Assembly (NCBI GenBank): GCA_916048095.2
Contig: OU696597.1
Span: forward strand, 5,306,627 to 5,370,626
Source of the DNA: Sacculina carcini
Taxonomy: Eukaryota > Arthropoda > Thecostraca > Sacculinidae
Length of the DNA: 64,000 nt
Direction: 5' to 3'
The position numbers and the translations under genes are program-made. This document shows, in pieces, positions 1 through 11,960 of the stretch. The notes under the pieces are model-generated. The model did no database searches. It saw only the letters and a list, made by a program, of their open reading frames with translations, and had not been told where the DNA came from. Each line of letters begins with the position of its first letter. Within the stretch, counting starts at the first letter, position 1.

Positions 1-2240
1 TCGTGCTATAAATTTTGTTTCCTACAGTACGGTATAATTATTAATTTTCCAAAGTGTATCTGAAGGAAGTTACGCCGGTGTAAAGTCAAAAGGACATATT
101 GCCAATTTGACAGCTATTATGCGCACTTGCGATTACACAGGAATATACTACTGTGTAGAGAATTTTGTGTTCTACAAGATAAGCTATAATTTATACCCAC
201 AAATGATACAAAAAACGTGTAAAATTGGCAAAATTCTCAAATACATCCAAAATTACACTTGAACACCGGGCGACTAAAATTAATTCATTTTTCTACTATT
301 TCTCAGTAACTATTTGTTACACATAAAAATAAATCATACCATCGTTCTAGAAACCTTTTCTTCTACAATACGGTATAATTTGTAATTTTCCAAAGGGTAT
401 CTGAAGGAAGTTACGGCGGTGTAAAGTCAAAAGGACATATTGCCAATTTGACAGCTATTATGCGCACTTGCGATTACACAGGAATATACACCGATTAAAT
501 TTCACTGAAGCCCAATCACAATTAAGAATGCATCATATTATCTCCAAGCATGGATGGTGTGGTTTTATTGCGTACAGTTTAATTAATGCTACACTCTACT
601 GAATATAAAGGCTTTATTGTCCTCAATAACGTTCCGCACGACGGGCGGCTAAAATGCTATTGGGAACAAAGTAAACTACTGAATTTAACTGTGTAATTTA
701 ATTGGTTTAATTTCAAGTTGCATAAGCATAAGTTGCATAAGGATATGGGTTGCAATATCATGTAATGCCAACTTATGCTGTTTTAGCGGAAGCATTAACC
801 TGGAATTATAGAGATGACAGAAGGTTGCATTGTTTTGATAGTGTTGTGGAAAAACATGTTTTCTAAATTGAAACATAAATTTCACATTTAGACTTTTAGA
901 TTAGCTATAACTTTCCTGTAGGTTTGTTTTTCTTTTTCAATTTGCACTAATTTTTTTATGAATTGAATATTAATTATATTTTATGAACTGTTCCGCACGA
1001 CGGGCGAATTAAATGTATCTATAAAGAGTGGGTTCAAATGATAGCGAGGTATATGATATTTTGCTAGCAGTAAATATTCTAGCGATAAAAGTAGAATAGC
1101 TCTTAAGCAAATGATTTTGGAGAATGATGTGAACCTTTAAATATATTTTGCGATCTGATGATATATGTATTAGGAATAATACGTAGCAGAATATAGATTG
1201 CATAATATAATATCGGCTGTAATATCAAGGGCTGCATTATCGATGTAATCCAAAAAATAACAACTGTATGAATATGATGCATTAGTGGAAGCATTAACCG
1301 GGAATTATGAGATAATATGATAATGGTGTAAAATTATATCGCATTATGCAACAAATGTGAATTTAGCTACCTTACAGTTTGGTCCCGATACTATATTGGC
1401 GGGTTGAGAGAAAAGTATTGGTGGGCCGCGTGTTTGGGACCCCTGGGGTAGATAATCTCAGTCTTCTGATTACAAATTATGATCGCATCAGTATATTTTG
1501 TGATCACAAACTAATAAGTTAAATCACCTCAGACTAGGCTGAGAGCGGTCAAGATTGAATGGTTGGGTTGGGTTGGGTAGGTTTGACTCAGGTTATATTG
1601 GGTTTTAATGATAGCGGAAAATATATAAATTTTAACAATAAATATTATAGCGGTAAAAGTGAAATAGTACTTAAGCAAATGATATTGGGGAATGATGTTA
1701 AGTAATAAATATAGTTTGGAAACAGTCTGATGAAAAGATTTCATCATCTTTCATTGTTTGTTTCGTGTTTGTGTTCTGAATTATACCACACGACGGGCAG
1801 ATTTATATATCAGGCGGGTTGAGGGATAATATTTGTCAAAATAAGAACAAAAATATTCACATTTAGACTTTTCTATTGGTTAAGATATTTATAGGTTACA
1901 TTTTTTGCTTTTCAATTTGTATTCATTATATTTTATGGATTTGATATGAATTTTATTGTATGAATTGTTCCGCACGACGGGTGGGTTTAAAAAAGTGTTT
2001 TTAGATCATTTTTTCAAATGGTTCATTTAAAAAAAGGTTTTTTTTATAAATAAAAATGTTCCGCGGGCAGCAACTATAGACAATAGAACGTTCAATTTAC
2101 CCTGTAGAATTAATCCATACACAAAACCAATGGATTTGACTTCAAGATGCAGAACGGATCGTGTTCGAGTTCTGAATTATTCAGCACGACGGGCGGGTTT
2201 AAAAATGACTCAGGCGGACTGAGGGGAAATATGTATGTAT
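1..2240. repeat. Segmental repeat, copy 1 of 3
   Basis: This AT-rich stretch recurs almost base for base at about 3912-6030 (offset 3911) and 11404-13800 (offset 11403, then 11465 after a ~61-bp insertion in copy 3). It opens with ~342-bp units, passes an interval with GC-rich CCGCACGACGGGCGG motifs (near 632, 991, 1970, 2190), and includes a short TTGGG run at 1561-1585. Short open frames inside it are identical between copies only because the DNA is; they show no codon-level conservation or known domain. I read it as noncoding repeat DNA, probably built from nonautonomous Helitron-like elements. Confidence 0.8.
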
Positions 2241-2690
2241 GCTTGAATATGAGGTGACATAATTGCGCTGGCTCATGGTTCGCTGGTTCAATTATCAGGG
2301 GCTTCAAACGCAAACGAAGCGATGGCTCATTTTTATGAAATAAAAATGTCCCGCGGGCAGCAATAAAACGTTCAATTTCACCGTATAGAATGAATTCATA
2401 TACAAAACTAATGGATTTGACTTCAAGAACCAGAACGGATGGTGTTCGAGTTCTGAATTTTTCCTCACGTCGGGCGGGTTTAAATATGAGGCGGGTTGAG
2501 TGAAAATATTTTGTCAAAATAAAATTAAAAATAATGAAATTTAGACTTTTTAATTGATTAAGGTCTTCATGAGTTTGCCTTATTTATTTTTAATTTGCAA
2601 TATTTTTATGAATTGTTCCGCACAACGGGCGGGTTTTAATGCGGTTTTAATGCTATATATATCTATATATATAAAAGAGATCCTCTGTGT
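2240..2690. repeat. Helitron-like repeat units
   Basis: Contains variants of the recurring GC-rich motif near 2463 (CTCACGTCGGGCGGG) and 2617 (CCGCACAACGGGCGGG), each followed by TTTAA and in the second case by a TATATATA run. The sequence around 2290-2520 is a diverged copy of the 461-bp unit arrayed at 6.2-8.2 kb. No coding signal is seen. Confidence 0.6.
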
Positions 2691-2691
2691 G

Positions 2692-2693
2692 TC

Positions 2694-2738
<45 letters not shown>
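2692..2738. repeat. (TG)n microsatellite
   Basis: An uninterrupted TG run follows TCCTCTGTGTGTCTGTCTG. The same TCCTCTGT plus TG/TCTG start recurs at 10178 and 26726, so the microsatellite belongs to the 5' end of a repeat family. Confidence 0.9.
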
Positions 2739-2739
<1 letters not shown>

Positions 2740-2807
2740 CGACCCTCCTTGGTCCATTTTCTATCAGCTATTATTCGGCCACCACTCAGTCTACCCGCTA
2801 ACAATTT

Positions 2808-4400
2808 ATACCATCACGTTGGAAATTTTCTTTTCTACACTTTAGATTAAATTTTAAATTTCAAAAATGAAATCAAAAAAAGTTATAGCGGTGAAAAGAC
2901 AAAATGAACCCTGAAAAATGCGAAAATTGTGGTCAATGCTCTGCCATCTACTCCTCATAAACCAGAAATGGTACAGCCAAACAGATTATACCACTGTGTA
3001 GAGAATTTTCTGTTCTACAAGATAGGCTATAATTAATATCCAAAAATTAAATATAAAATATGTAAAAATGACAAAATTTCAGTCTACATTCAAAATTATA
3101 TTTAAGCTCGACGCGTCCGATTTTCTGTACTTTTTTCTCTATTTCTCAGCAACTAAACATCACACATCTAAATAAATATTACCATCATGCTGGGAATTTT
3201 GTTTTCTACAGCACGGTATAAATTTTAATTTTCCAGAGCGTATTAAGAAAAAGTTACGGCGGTGTGAAGTCAAAATGACAAAGTCAAAAAGGCACTGAAA
3301 AACGCGAATATTTTGGTCAATATTCCGCTATCTATTCCTCTTAAACCAGCAGAGTTACAGTTATAAAAATTATACTATTGTGTAGAAAATTTTGTGTTCT
3401 ACAAGAAACGCTATAATTTATACCCACAAATGATACAAAAAACGTGTAAAATTGGAAAAATTCTCAAATACATCCACAATTACACTTGAATACCGTGCGA
3501 CTAAAATTAATTCATTTTTCTACCTATTTCTCAAGAACTTTTTGTTACACATAAAAATACATTATACCATTGTGCTGGAAAGTTTGTTTTCTACAATACG
3601 GTATAATTCTTAATTTTCCTAAGTGTATCTGAAGGAAGTTACGGCGGTGTAAAGTCAAATGGACATATTGCCAATTTGACAGCTATTATGCGCACTTGCG
3701 ATTACACAGGAATATTCTACTGTGTAGAGAATTTTGTGTTCTACAAGAAAATGTATAATTTATACCCACAAATGATACAAAAAACGTGTAAAATTGGCAA
3801 AATTCTCAAATACATCCAAAATTACACTTGAACACCGGGTGACTACAATTTATTCATTTTTATACCCATTTCTCAGGAACTATTTGTCATACATTAAAAT
3901 TAATTATACCATCGTGCTAGAAATTTTGTTTTCTACAATACGGTATAATTATTCATTTTCCAAAGAGTATCTGAAGGAAGTTACGCCGGTGTAAAGTCAA
4001 AAGGACATATTGCCAATTTGACAGCTATTATGCGCACTTGCGATTACACAGGAATATACTACTGTGTAGAGAATTTTGTGTTCTACAAGAAAAGCTATAA
4101 TTTATACCCACAAATGATACAAAAAACGTGTAAAATTGGCAAAATTCTCAAATACATCCAAAATTACACTTGAACACCGGGCGACTAAAATTAATTCATT
4201 TTTCTACTATTTCTCAGTAACTATTTGTTACACATAAAAATAAATCATACCATCGTTCTAGAAACCTTTTCTTCTACAATACGGTATAATTTGTAATTTT
4301 CCAAAGGGTATCTGAAGGAAGTTACGGCGGTGTAAAGTCAAAAGGACATATTGCCAATTTGACAGCTATTATGCGCACTTGCGATTACACAGGAATATAC
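2808..4400. repeat. Tandem ~340-385 bp units
   Basis: Units each start near ACCATCxTGCTxGAAATTTTG. Starts fall at about 2810, 3181, 3566, 3908 and 4249, giving spacings of 371, 385, 342 and 341 bp. The same units appear at 1-490, 10292-11960 and 26827-27680, always downstream of the TCCTCTGT/TG microsatellite start. They form the body of the dispersed repeat. No coding potential. Confidence 0.8.
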
Positions 4401-6030
4401 ACCGATTAAATTTCACTGAAGCCCAATCACAATTAAGAATGCATCATATTATCTCCAAGCATGGATGGTGTGGTTTTATTGCGTACAGTTTAATTAATGC
4501 TACACTCTACTGAATATAAAGGCTTTATTGTCCTCAATAACGTTCCGCACGACGGGCGGGTAAAATGCTATTGGGAACAAAGTAAACTACTGAATTTAAC
4601 TGTGTAATTTAATTGGTTTAATTTCAAGTTGCATAAGCATAAGTTGCATAAGGATATGGGTTGCAATATCATGTAATGCCAACTTATGCTGTTTTAGCGG
4701 AAGCATTAACCTGGAATTATAGAGATGACAGAAGGTTGCATTGTTTTGATAGTGTTGTGGAAAAACATGTTTTCTAAATTGAAACATAAATTTCACATTT
4801 AGACTTTTAGATTAGCTATAACTTTCCTGTGGGTTTGTTTTTCTTTTTCAATTTGCACTAATTTTTTTATGAATTGAATATTAATTATATTTTATGAACT
4901 GTTCCGCACGACGGGCGAATTAAATGTATCTATAAAGAGTGGGTTTAAATGATAGCGAGGTATATGATATTTTGCTAGCAGTAAATATTCTAGCGATAAA
5001 AGTAGAATAGCTCTTAAGCAAATGATTGTGGAGAATGATGTGAACCTTTAAATATATTTTGCGATCTGATGATATATGTATTAGGAATAATACGTAGCAG
5101 AATATAGATTGCATAATATAATATCGGCTGTAATATCAAGGGCTGCATTATCGATGTAATCCAAAAAATAACAACTGTATGAATATGATGCATTAGTGGA
5201 AGCATTAACCGGGAATTATGAGATAATATGATAATGGTGTAAAATTATATCGCATTATGCAACAAATGTGAATTTAGCTACCTTACAGTTTGGTCCCGAT
5301 ACTATATTGGCGGGTTGAGAGAAAAGTATTGGTGGGCCGCGTGTTTGGGACCCCTGGGGTAGATAATCTCAGTCTTCTGATTACAAATTATGATCGCATC
5401 AGTATATTTTGTGATCACAAACTAATAAGTTAAATCACCTCAGACTAGGCTGAGAGCGGTCAAGATTGAATGGTTGGGTTGGGTTGGGTAGGTTTGACTC
5501 AGGTTATATTGGGTTTTAATGATAGCGGAAAATATATAAATTTTAACAATAAATATTATAGCGGTAAAAGTGAAATAGTACTTAAGCAAATGATATTGGG
5601 AAATGATGTTAAGTAATAAATATAGTTTGGAAACAGTCAAAAATGTTCCGCGGGCAGCAACTATAGACAATAGAACGTTCAATTTCCCCTGTAGAATTAA
5701 TCCATACACAAAACCAATGGATTTGACTTCAAATATGAATTGTATTGTATGAATTGTTCCGCACGGCGGGCGGGTTTGAAAAAAGTGTTTCCATTTTTTA
5801 GTTCATTTTTTCAAATGGTTCATTTAAAAAAGGTATTTTTTTTAAAATAAAAAAAACCGCGGGCAGCAACTATAGACCATAGAACGTTAAATTTACCCTG
5901 TAGAATTAATCCATGCACAAAACCAATGGATTTGACTTCAAGATCCAGAACGGATCGTGTTCGAGTTCTGAATTATTCAGTTATTCGAGTTCTGAATTAT
6001 TATTCAGCACGACGGGCGGGTTTAAAAATG
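3912..6030. repeat. Segmental repeat, copy 2 of 3
   Basis: Nearly identical to 1-2240 until about 5637, where it jumps directly to sequence matching copy 1 near 2055, so this copy lacks ~330 bp present in copies 1 and 3. GC-rich motif copies lie near 4541, 4900, 5758 and 6004. The very low divergence suggests recent duplication or gene conversion, or an assembly artefact. Confidence 0.8.
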
Positions 6031-6189
6031 ACTCAGGCGGACTGAGGGGGAATATTTTGTCGAAATAAAAATAATTAAACTTATAATTTTCAAATGATAA
6101 ATATTTTTATGAGTGTACCCTATTTCATTTTTATTTTTCCATATTTTTTTAGGAATTCAATATGAATTGAATATGAATTGTTATGAATT

Positions 6190-8235
6190 GCTCCGCACAA
6201 CGGGCGGGTTTTAATGCTATATATATACATAAAGAAGAAATTATCTGTCTGTCTGTGTATGTATGCTTGAATATGAGGTGACATAATTGCACTGGTGCAT
6301 GGTTCGCTGGCTCAATGATCAGGGGCTTCAAACGCAAACGAAGCGATGGCTCATTTTTATTAAATAAAAATGTCCCGCGGGCAGCAATAAAACGTTCAAT
6401 TTCACCGTATAGAATGAATTCATATACAAAACTAATGGATTTGACTTCAAGAACCAGAACGGATGGTGTTCGAGTTCTGAATTTTTCCTCACGTCGGGCG
6501 GGTTTAAATATGAGGCGGGTTGAGTGAAAATATTTTGTCAAAATAAAATTAAAAATAATGAAATTTAGACTTTTTAATTGATTAAGGTCTTCATGAGTTT
6601 GCCTTATTTATTTTTAATTTGCAATATTTTTATGAATTGTTCCGCACAACGGGCGGGTTTTAATGCGGTTTTAATGCTATATATATACATAAAGAAGAAA
6701 TTATCTGTCTGTCTGTGTATGTATGCTTGAATATGAGGTGACATAATTGCGCTGGTTCATGGTTCGCTGGTTCAATGATCAGGGGCTTCAAACGCAAACG
6801 AAGCGATGGCTCATATTTATGAAATAAAAATGTCCCGCGGGCAGCAATAAAACGTTCAATTTCACCGTGTAGAATGAATTCATATACAAAACTAATGGAT
6901 TTGACTTCAAGAACCAGAACGGATGGTGTTCGAGTTCTGAATTATTCCGCACGTCGGCCGGGTTTAAATATGAGGCGGGCTGAGTGAAAATATTTTGTCA
7001 AAATGTAAATTAAAAATAATGAAATTTAGACTTTTTAATTGATTAAGGTCTTCATGAGTTTGCCTTATTTATTTTTAATTTGCAATATTTTTATGAATTG
7101 TTCCGCACAACGGGCGGGTTTTAATGCGGTTTTAATGCTATATATATACATAAAGAAGAAATTATCTGTCTGTCTGTGTATGTATGCTTGAATATGAGGT
7201 GACATAATTGCGCTGGTTCATGGTTAGCTGGTTCAATGATCAGGGGCTTCAAACGCAAACGAAGCGATGGCTCATTTTTATTAAATAAAAATGTCCCGCG
7301 GGCAGCAATAAAACGTTCAATTTCACCGTGTAGAATGAATTCATATACAAAACTAATGGATTTGACTTCAAGAACCAGAACGGATGGTGTTCGAGTTCTG
7401 AATTATTCCGCACGTCGGCCGGGTTTAAATATGAGGCGGGCTGAGTGAAAATATTTTGTCAAAATGTAAATTAAAAATAATGAAATTTAGACTTTTTAAT
7501 TGATTAAGGTCTTCATGAGTTTGCCTTATTTATTTTTAATTTGCAATATTTTTATGAATTGTTCCGCACAACGGGCGGGTTTTAATGCGGTTTTAATGCT
7601 ATATATATACATAAAGAAGAAATTATCTGTCTGTCTGTGTATGTATGCTTGAATATGAGGTGACATAATTGCGCTGGTTCATGGTTAGCTGGTTCAATGA
7701 TCAGGGGCTTGAAACGCAAATGAAGCGATGGCTCATTTTTATGAAATAAAAATGTCCCGCGGGCAGCAATAAAACGTTCAATTTCACCGTATAGAATGAA
7801 TTCACATACAAAACTAATGGATTTGACTTCAAGAACCAGAACGGATGGTGTTCGAGTTCTGAATTATTCCTCACGTCGGGCGGGTTTAAATATGAGGCGG
7901 GCTGAGTGAAGATATGTTGTCAAAATAAAATTAAAAATAATGAAATTTAGACTTTTTAATTAATTAAGGTCTTCATGAGTTTGCCTTATTTATTTTTAAT
8001 TTGCAATATTTTTATGAATTGTTCCGCACAACGGGCGGGTTTTAATGCGGTTTTAATGCTATATATATATACATAAAGAAGAAATTATCTGTCTGTATGT
8101 GTATGTATGCTTGAATATGAGGTGACATAATTGCGCTGGTTCATGGTTCGCTGGTTCAATGACCAGGGGCTTCAAACGCAAACGAAGCAATGGCTCATAT
8201 TTATGAAATAAAAATGTCCCGCGGGCATTTAGACT
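6190..8235. repeat. 461-bp tandem array, about 4.4 units
   Basis: The marker ACATAAAGAAGAAA occurs at 6227, 6687, 7148, 7609 and 8071 (spacings 460, 461, 461, 462). Each unit has a TATATATA start, a TCTGTCTGTCTG segment, a half-site CCCGCGGGCAGC, a CTCACGTCGGGCGGG or CGCACGTCGGCCGGG motif, and ends with CCGCACAACGGGCGGGTTTTAATGC. Single units also occur at 9720. The pattern fits head-to-tail copies of a short nonautonomous Helitron-like element that became a satellite. Confidence 0.85.
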
Positions 8236-10170
8236 TTTCTATTGGTCAAGATATTTATAGCTTACATTTTTTGCTTTTCAATTTGTATTCATTATATTTT
8301 ATGGATTTGATATGAATTTTATTGTATGAATTGTTCCGCACGACGGGTGAGTTTAAAAAAAGTGTTTTTAGTTCATTTTTTCAAATGGTTCATGATTTGC
8401 TTGATTGTATGAATTGCTCCGCACAACGGGCGGGTATTAATGCCATATATATACATAAAGAAGAAATTATCTGTCTGTCTGTGTATGTATGCTTGAATAT
8501 GAGGTGACATAATTGCGCAGGTTCAATGGTATATATATATACATAAAGAAGAAATTATCTGTCTGTCTGTGTGTGTATGCTTGAATGAGGTGATATAATT
8601 GCGCGGGTTCAATGGTATAGATCAGGGGCTTAATTGTTCCGCACGACGGGCGGGTAAAATGCTACTGGGAACAAAGTAAACTACTGAATTATTGTACCAT
8701 ATAGAACCATTAAATAAAAAACCATTATTATATAATAAAGAACCATTTGAATATTAGTTAGTTAGTTGTCATTAGTTGGTTTATATATAAAGAACCATTG
8801 GTGTTGGGGCTTAATTGTTCCGCACGACGGGCGGGTTTAAATATGAGGCTGTTCGAGGGAAAATGTTAAATGTTTTGCTTTTTAATTTGTGTTCAGTTTA
8901 TTTTATGGATTGAATATGCATTTTATTTTATGGATTGAATATGCATTTTATTTTATAAATTGTTCAGCACGACGGGCGGGTTTAAATATGAGACGGGCTG
9001 AAGGAAAATATGTTTAAAAAAATATAATTGAATTTAGACTTTTCAATTGAGTAAGATTTTAATGAGTATATCTGTTTTCTTTTTTAATTTGCAATATGTT
9101 TATGAATTAAATATGAATTTCATCTTATGAATTGCTCCGCACAACTGGCGGGTTTCAATGCTAGACGGTGATATTAAGTTATTAAAATATTTTGGAAACA
9201 TTATGATGAAAAAGTGTAGTCATTTTTCATTGTTTCGTGTCTGAGTTCTGAATTATTCAGCACGACGGGCATGTATAATTATGAGGCGGTTTAGGCAAAC
9301 TATTTTGTGAAAATAAATATGAAAATATAGAAATTTAGACTTTTGTATGGGTTTACTCAACTCTTTTTTAATTCATATTCCTTTTCTCTCATGAATTGAA
9401 TACAAATTTAATAGTATGAACTGTTTCGCACGACGGGCGGGTTTACATGCTAGGATTTTCATTGTTTGTTACGTGTTTGTGTTCTGAATTATTCCGCACA
9501 ATGGGTTGGTTTATATATGAGGCGGGTTGAGGGAAAATATTATGTCAAAATAAAAATAAAAATATTCACACTTGGACTTTTCTATTGAGTAAGACACTGA
9601 TGAGTTTTCATTTTCTTTTTTAATTTGGAATATTATTATGAATATGAATTATTATGAATATTAATTCCATTTTTTTGGAATTCCTCCGCACAACGGGCGG
9701 GTTTTAATGCTATATATATACATAAAGAAGAAATTATCTGTCTGTCTGTGTATGTATGCTTGAATATGAGGTGACATAATTGCGCTGGTTCATGGTTCGC
9801 TGGTTCAATGATCAGGGGCTTCAAACGCAAACGAAGCGATGGCTCATTTTTATGAAATAAAAATGTCCCGCGGGCAGCAATAAAACGTTCAATTTCACCG
9901 TGTAGAATGAATTCATATACAAAACTAATGGATTTGACTTCAAGAACCAGAACGGATGGTGTTCGAGTTCTGAATTATTCCGCACGTCGGCCGGGTTTAA
10001 ATATGAGGCGGGCTGAGTGAAAATATTTTGTCAAAATGTAAATTAAAAATAATGAAATTTAGACTTTTTAATTGATTAAGGTTTTTATGAGTTTGCCTTA
10101 TTTATTTTTAATTTGCAATATTTTTATGAATTCTTCCGCACAACGGGCGGGTTTTAATGCTAGTATAAAT
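8236..10170. repeat. Mosaic of GC-motif Helitron-like fragments
   Basis: Motif copies (CCGCACGACGGGCGGG or close variants) lie near 8334, 8418, 8636, 8819, 8965, 9137, 9262, 9420, 9684, 9978 and 10135 in otherwise AT-rich DNA. Intervals are irregular (~85-300 bp). At 10135 the motif is followed by TTTTAATGCTAGT, matching the CTAG|T rule for Helitron 3' ends. No open frame looks coding. Confidence 0.65.
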
Positions 10171-10171
10171 A

Positions 10172-11960
10172 TAAAAGAGATCCTCTGTGTGTCTGTCTGT
10201 GTGTGTGTGTGTGTGTGTGTTCGACCCTCCTTGGTCCATTTTCTATCAGCTATTATTCGGCCACCACTCAGCCTACCCGCTAACAATTTATACCATCACG
10301 TTGGAAATTTTCTTGTCTACACTTTAGATTAAATTTTAAATTTCAAAAATGAAATCAAAAAAAGTTATAGCGGTGAAAAGATAAAATGAACCCTGAAAAA
10401 TGCGAAAATTGTGGTCAATGCTCTGCCATCTACTCCTCATAAACCAGAAATGGTACAGCCAAACAGATTATACCACTGTGTAGAAAATTTTCTGTTCTAC
10501 AAGATAGGTTTTAATTCATATCCAAAAATAGAACATAAAAGATGTAAACATGACAAAATTTCAATCTATATTCAAAATTATATTTATACTCCACGCGTCC
10601 GATTTTCTATACTTTTTTCTCTATGTATCAAAAACTAATTATCACACAACTAAATAAATAATACCATCATGCTGGGAATTTTGTTTGCTACAACACGGTA
10701 TAATTGTTAATTTTCCAAAGTGTATTAAAAAAAAGTTACGGCGGTGTGAAGTCAAAATGACAAAGTCAAAAATGCAAAATTAGCACTGGAAACCGTGAAT
10801 GTTTTGGTAAATATTCCCCTATATATTCCTCATAAACCAGCAATGGTACAGCTATAAAAATTATACTATTGTGTAGATAATTTTGTGTTCTACAAGAAAA
10901 GTTATAATTTATACCCACAAATGATACAAAAAATGTGTAAAATTGGCAAAATTGTCAAATACATCCAAAATTACACTTGATCACCGGGCGCCTAAATTAA
11001 TTCATTTTTCTACCTATTTCTCAGGAACTATTTGTCACACATTAAAATAAATTATATCATCGTGCTGGAAATTGTATTTTTTTTAAATGCGGTATAATTC
11101 TTAATTTACCAAAGTGTATCTGAAGGAAGTGACGGCGGTGTAAAGTCAAAAGGACATATTGCCAATTTGACAGCTATTATGCGCACTTGCGATTACACAG
11201 GAATATACTACTGTGTAGAGAATTTTGTGTTCTACAAGAAAAGGTGTAATTTATACGCACAAATGATACAAAAAACGTGTAAAATTGGCAAAATTCTCAA
11301 ATACATCCAAAATTACACTTGAACACCGGGTGACTACAATTTATTCATTTTTATACCCATTTCTCAGGAACTATTTGTCATACATTAAAATTAATTATAC
11401 CATCGTGCTAGAAATTTTGTTTCCTACAGTACGGTATAATTATTAATTTTCCAAAGTGTATCTGAAGGAAGTTACGCCGGTGTAAAGTCAAAATGTCATG
11501 TTGCCAATTTGACAGCTATTATGCGTACTTGCGATTACACATGAATATACACTGATTAAATTTCACTGAAGTCCAATCACAATTTACGCACTTGCGATTA
11601 CACAGGAATATACTACTGTGTAGAGAATTTTGTGTTCTACAAGATAAGCTATAATTTATACCCACAAATGATACAAAAAACGTGTAAAATTGGCAAAATT
11701 CTCAAATACATCCAAAATTTCACTTGAACACCGGCCGACTAAAATTAATTCATTTTTCTACTATTTCTCAGTAACTATTTGTTACACATAAAAATAAAAT
11801 ATACCATCGTTCTAGAAATCTTTTCTTCTACAATACGGTATAATTTGTAATTTTCCAAAGGGTATCTGAAGGAAGTTACGGCGGTGTAAAGTCAAAAGGA
11901 CATATTGCCAATTTGACAGCTATTATGCGCACTTGCGATTACACAGGAATATACACCGAT
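10172..11960. repeat. Helitron-like 5' end plus ~370-405 bp units
   Basis: Starts with GATCCTCTGTGTGTCTG and a short TG run, then tandem units beginning near 10292, 10663, 11056, 11399 and 11803. This is a second copy of the arrangement at 2672-4400. The first two units are the diverged type and later ones the AAGGACATATTGCC type. Confidence 0.7.

Noticed and set aside
685..885. A 66-codon minus-strand frame present identically three times (also 4596 and 12150)
   Set aside because: Its identity follows from the duplicated DNA; no domain, and composition is that of AT-rich repeat.
2554..2850. Open frames across the TG microsatellite
   Set aside because: Poly-Val/Cys or Thr/His reading of a TG/CA repeat; not a gene. 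Same for frames at 10072-10332, 53847-54264, 55062-55526 and 62229-62482.
6315..6527. A 70-codon frame repeated in the 461-bp array (MIRGFKRKRSDG...)
   Set aside because: It spans the repeat unit and its GC-rich motif, with stops in several units; no selection on codons is visible.
6190..8235. CRISPR-like regular repeats
   Set aside because: Period is 461 bp with no unique spacers; it is a tandem satellite in a eukaryotic genome.
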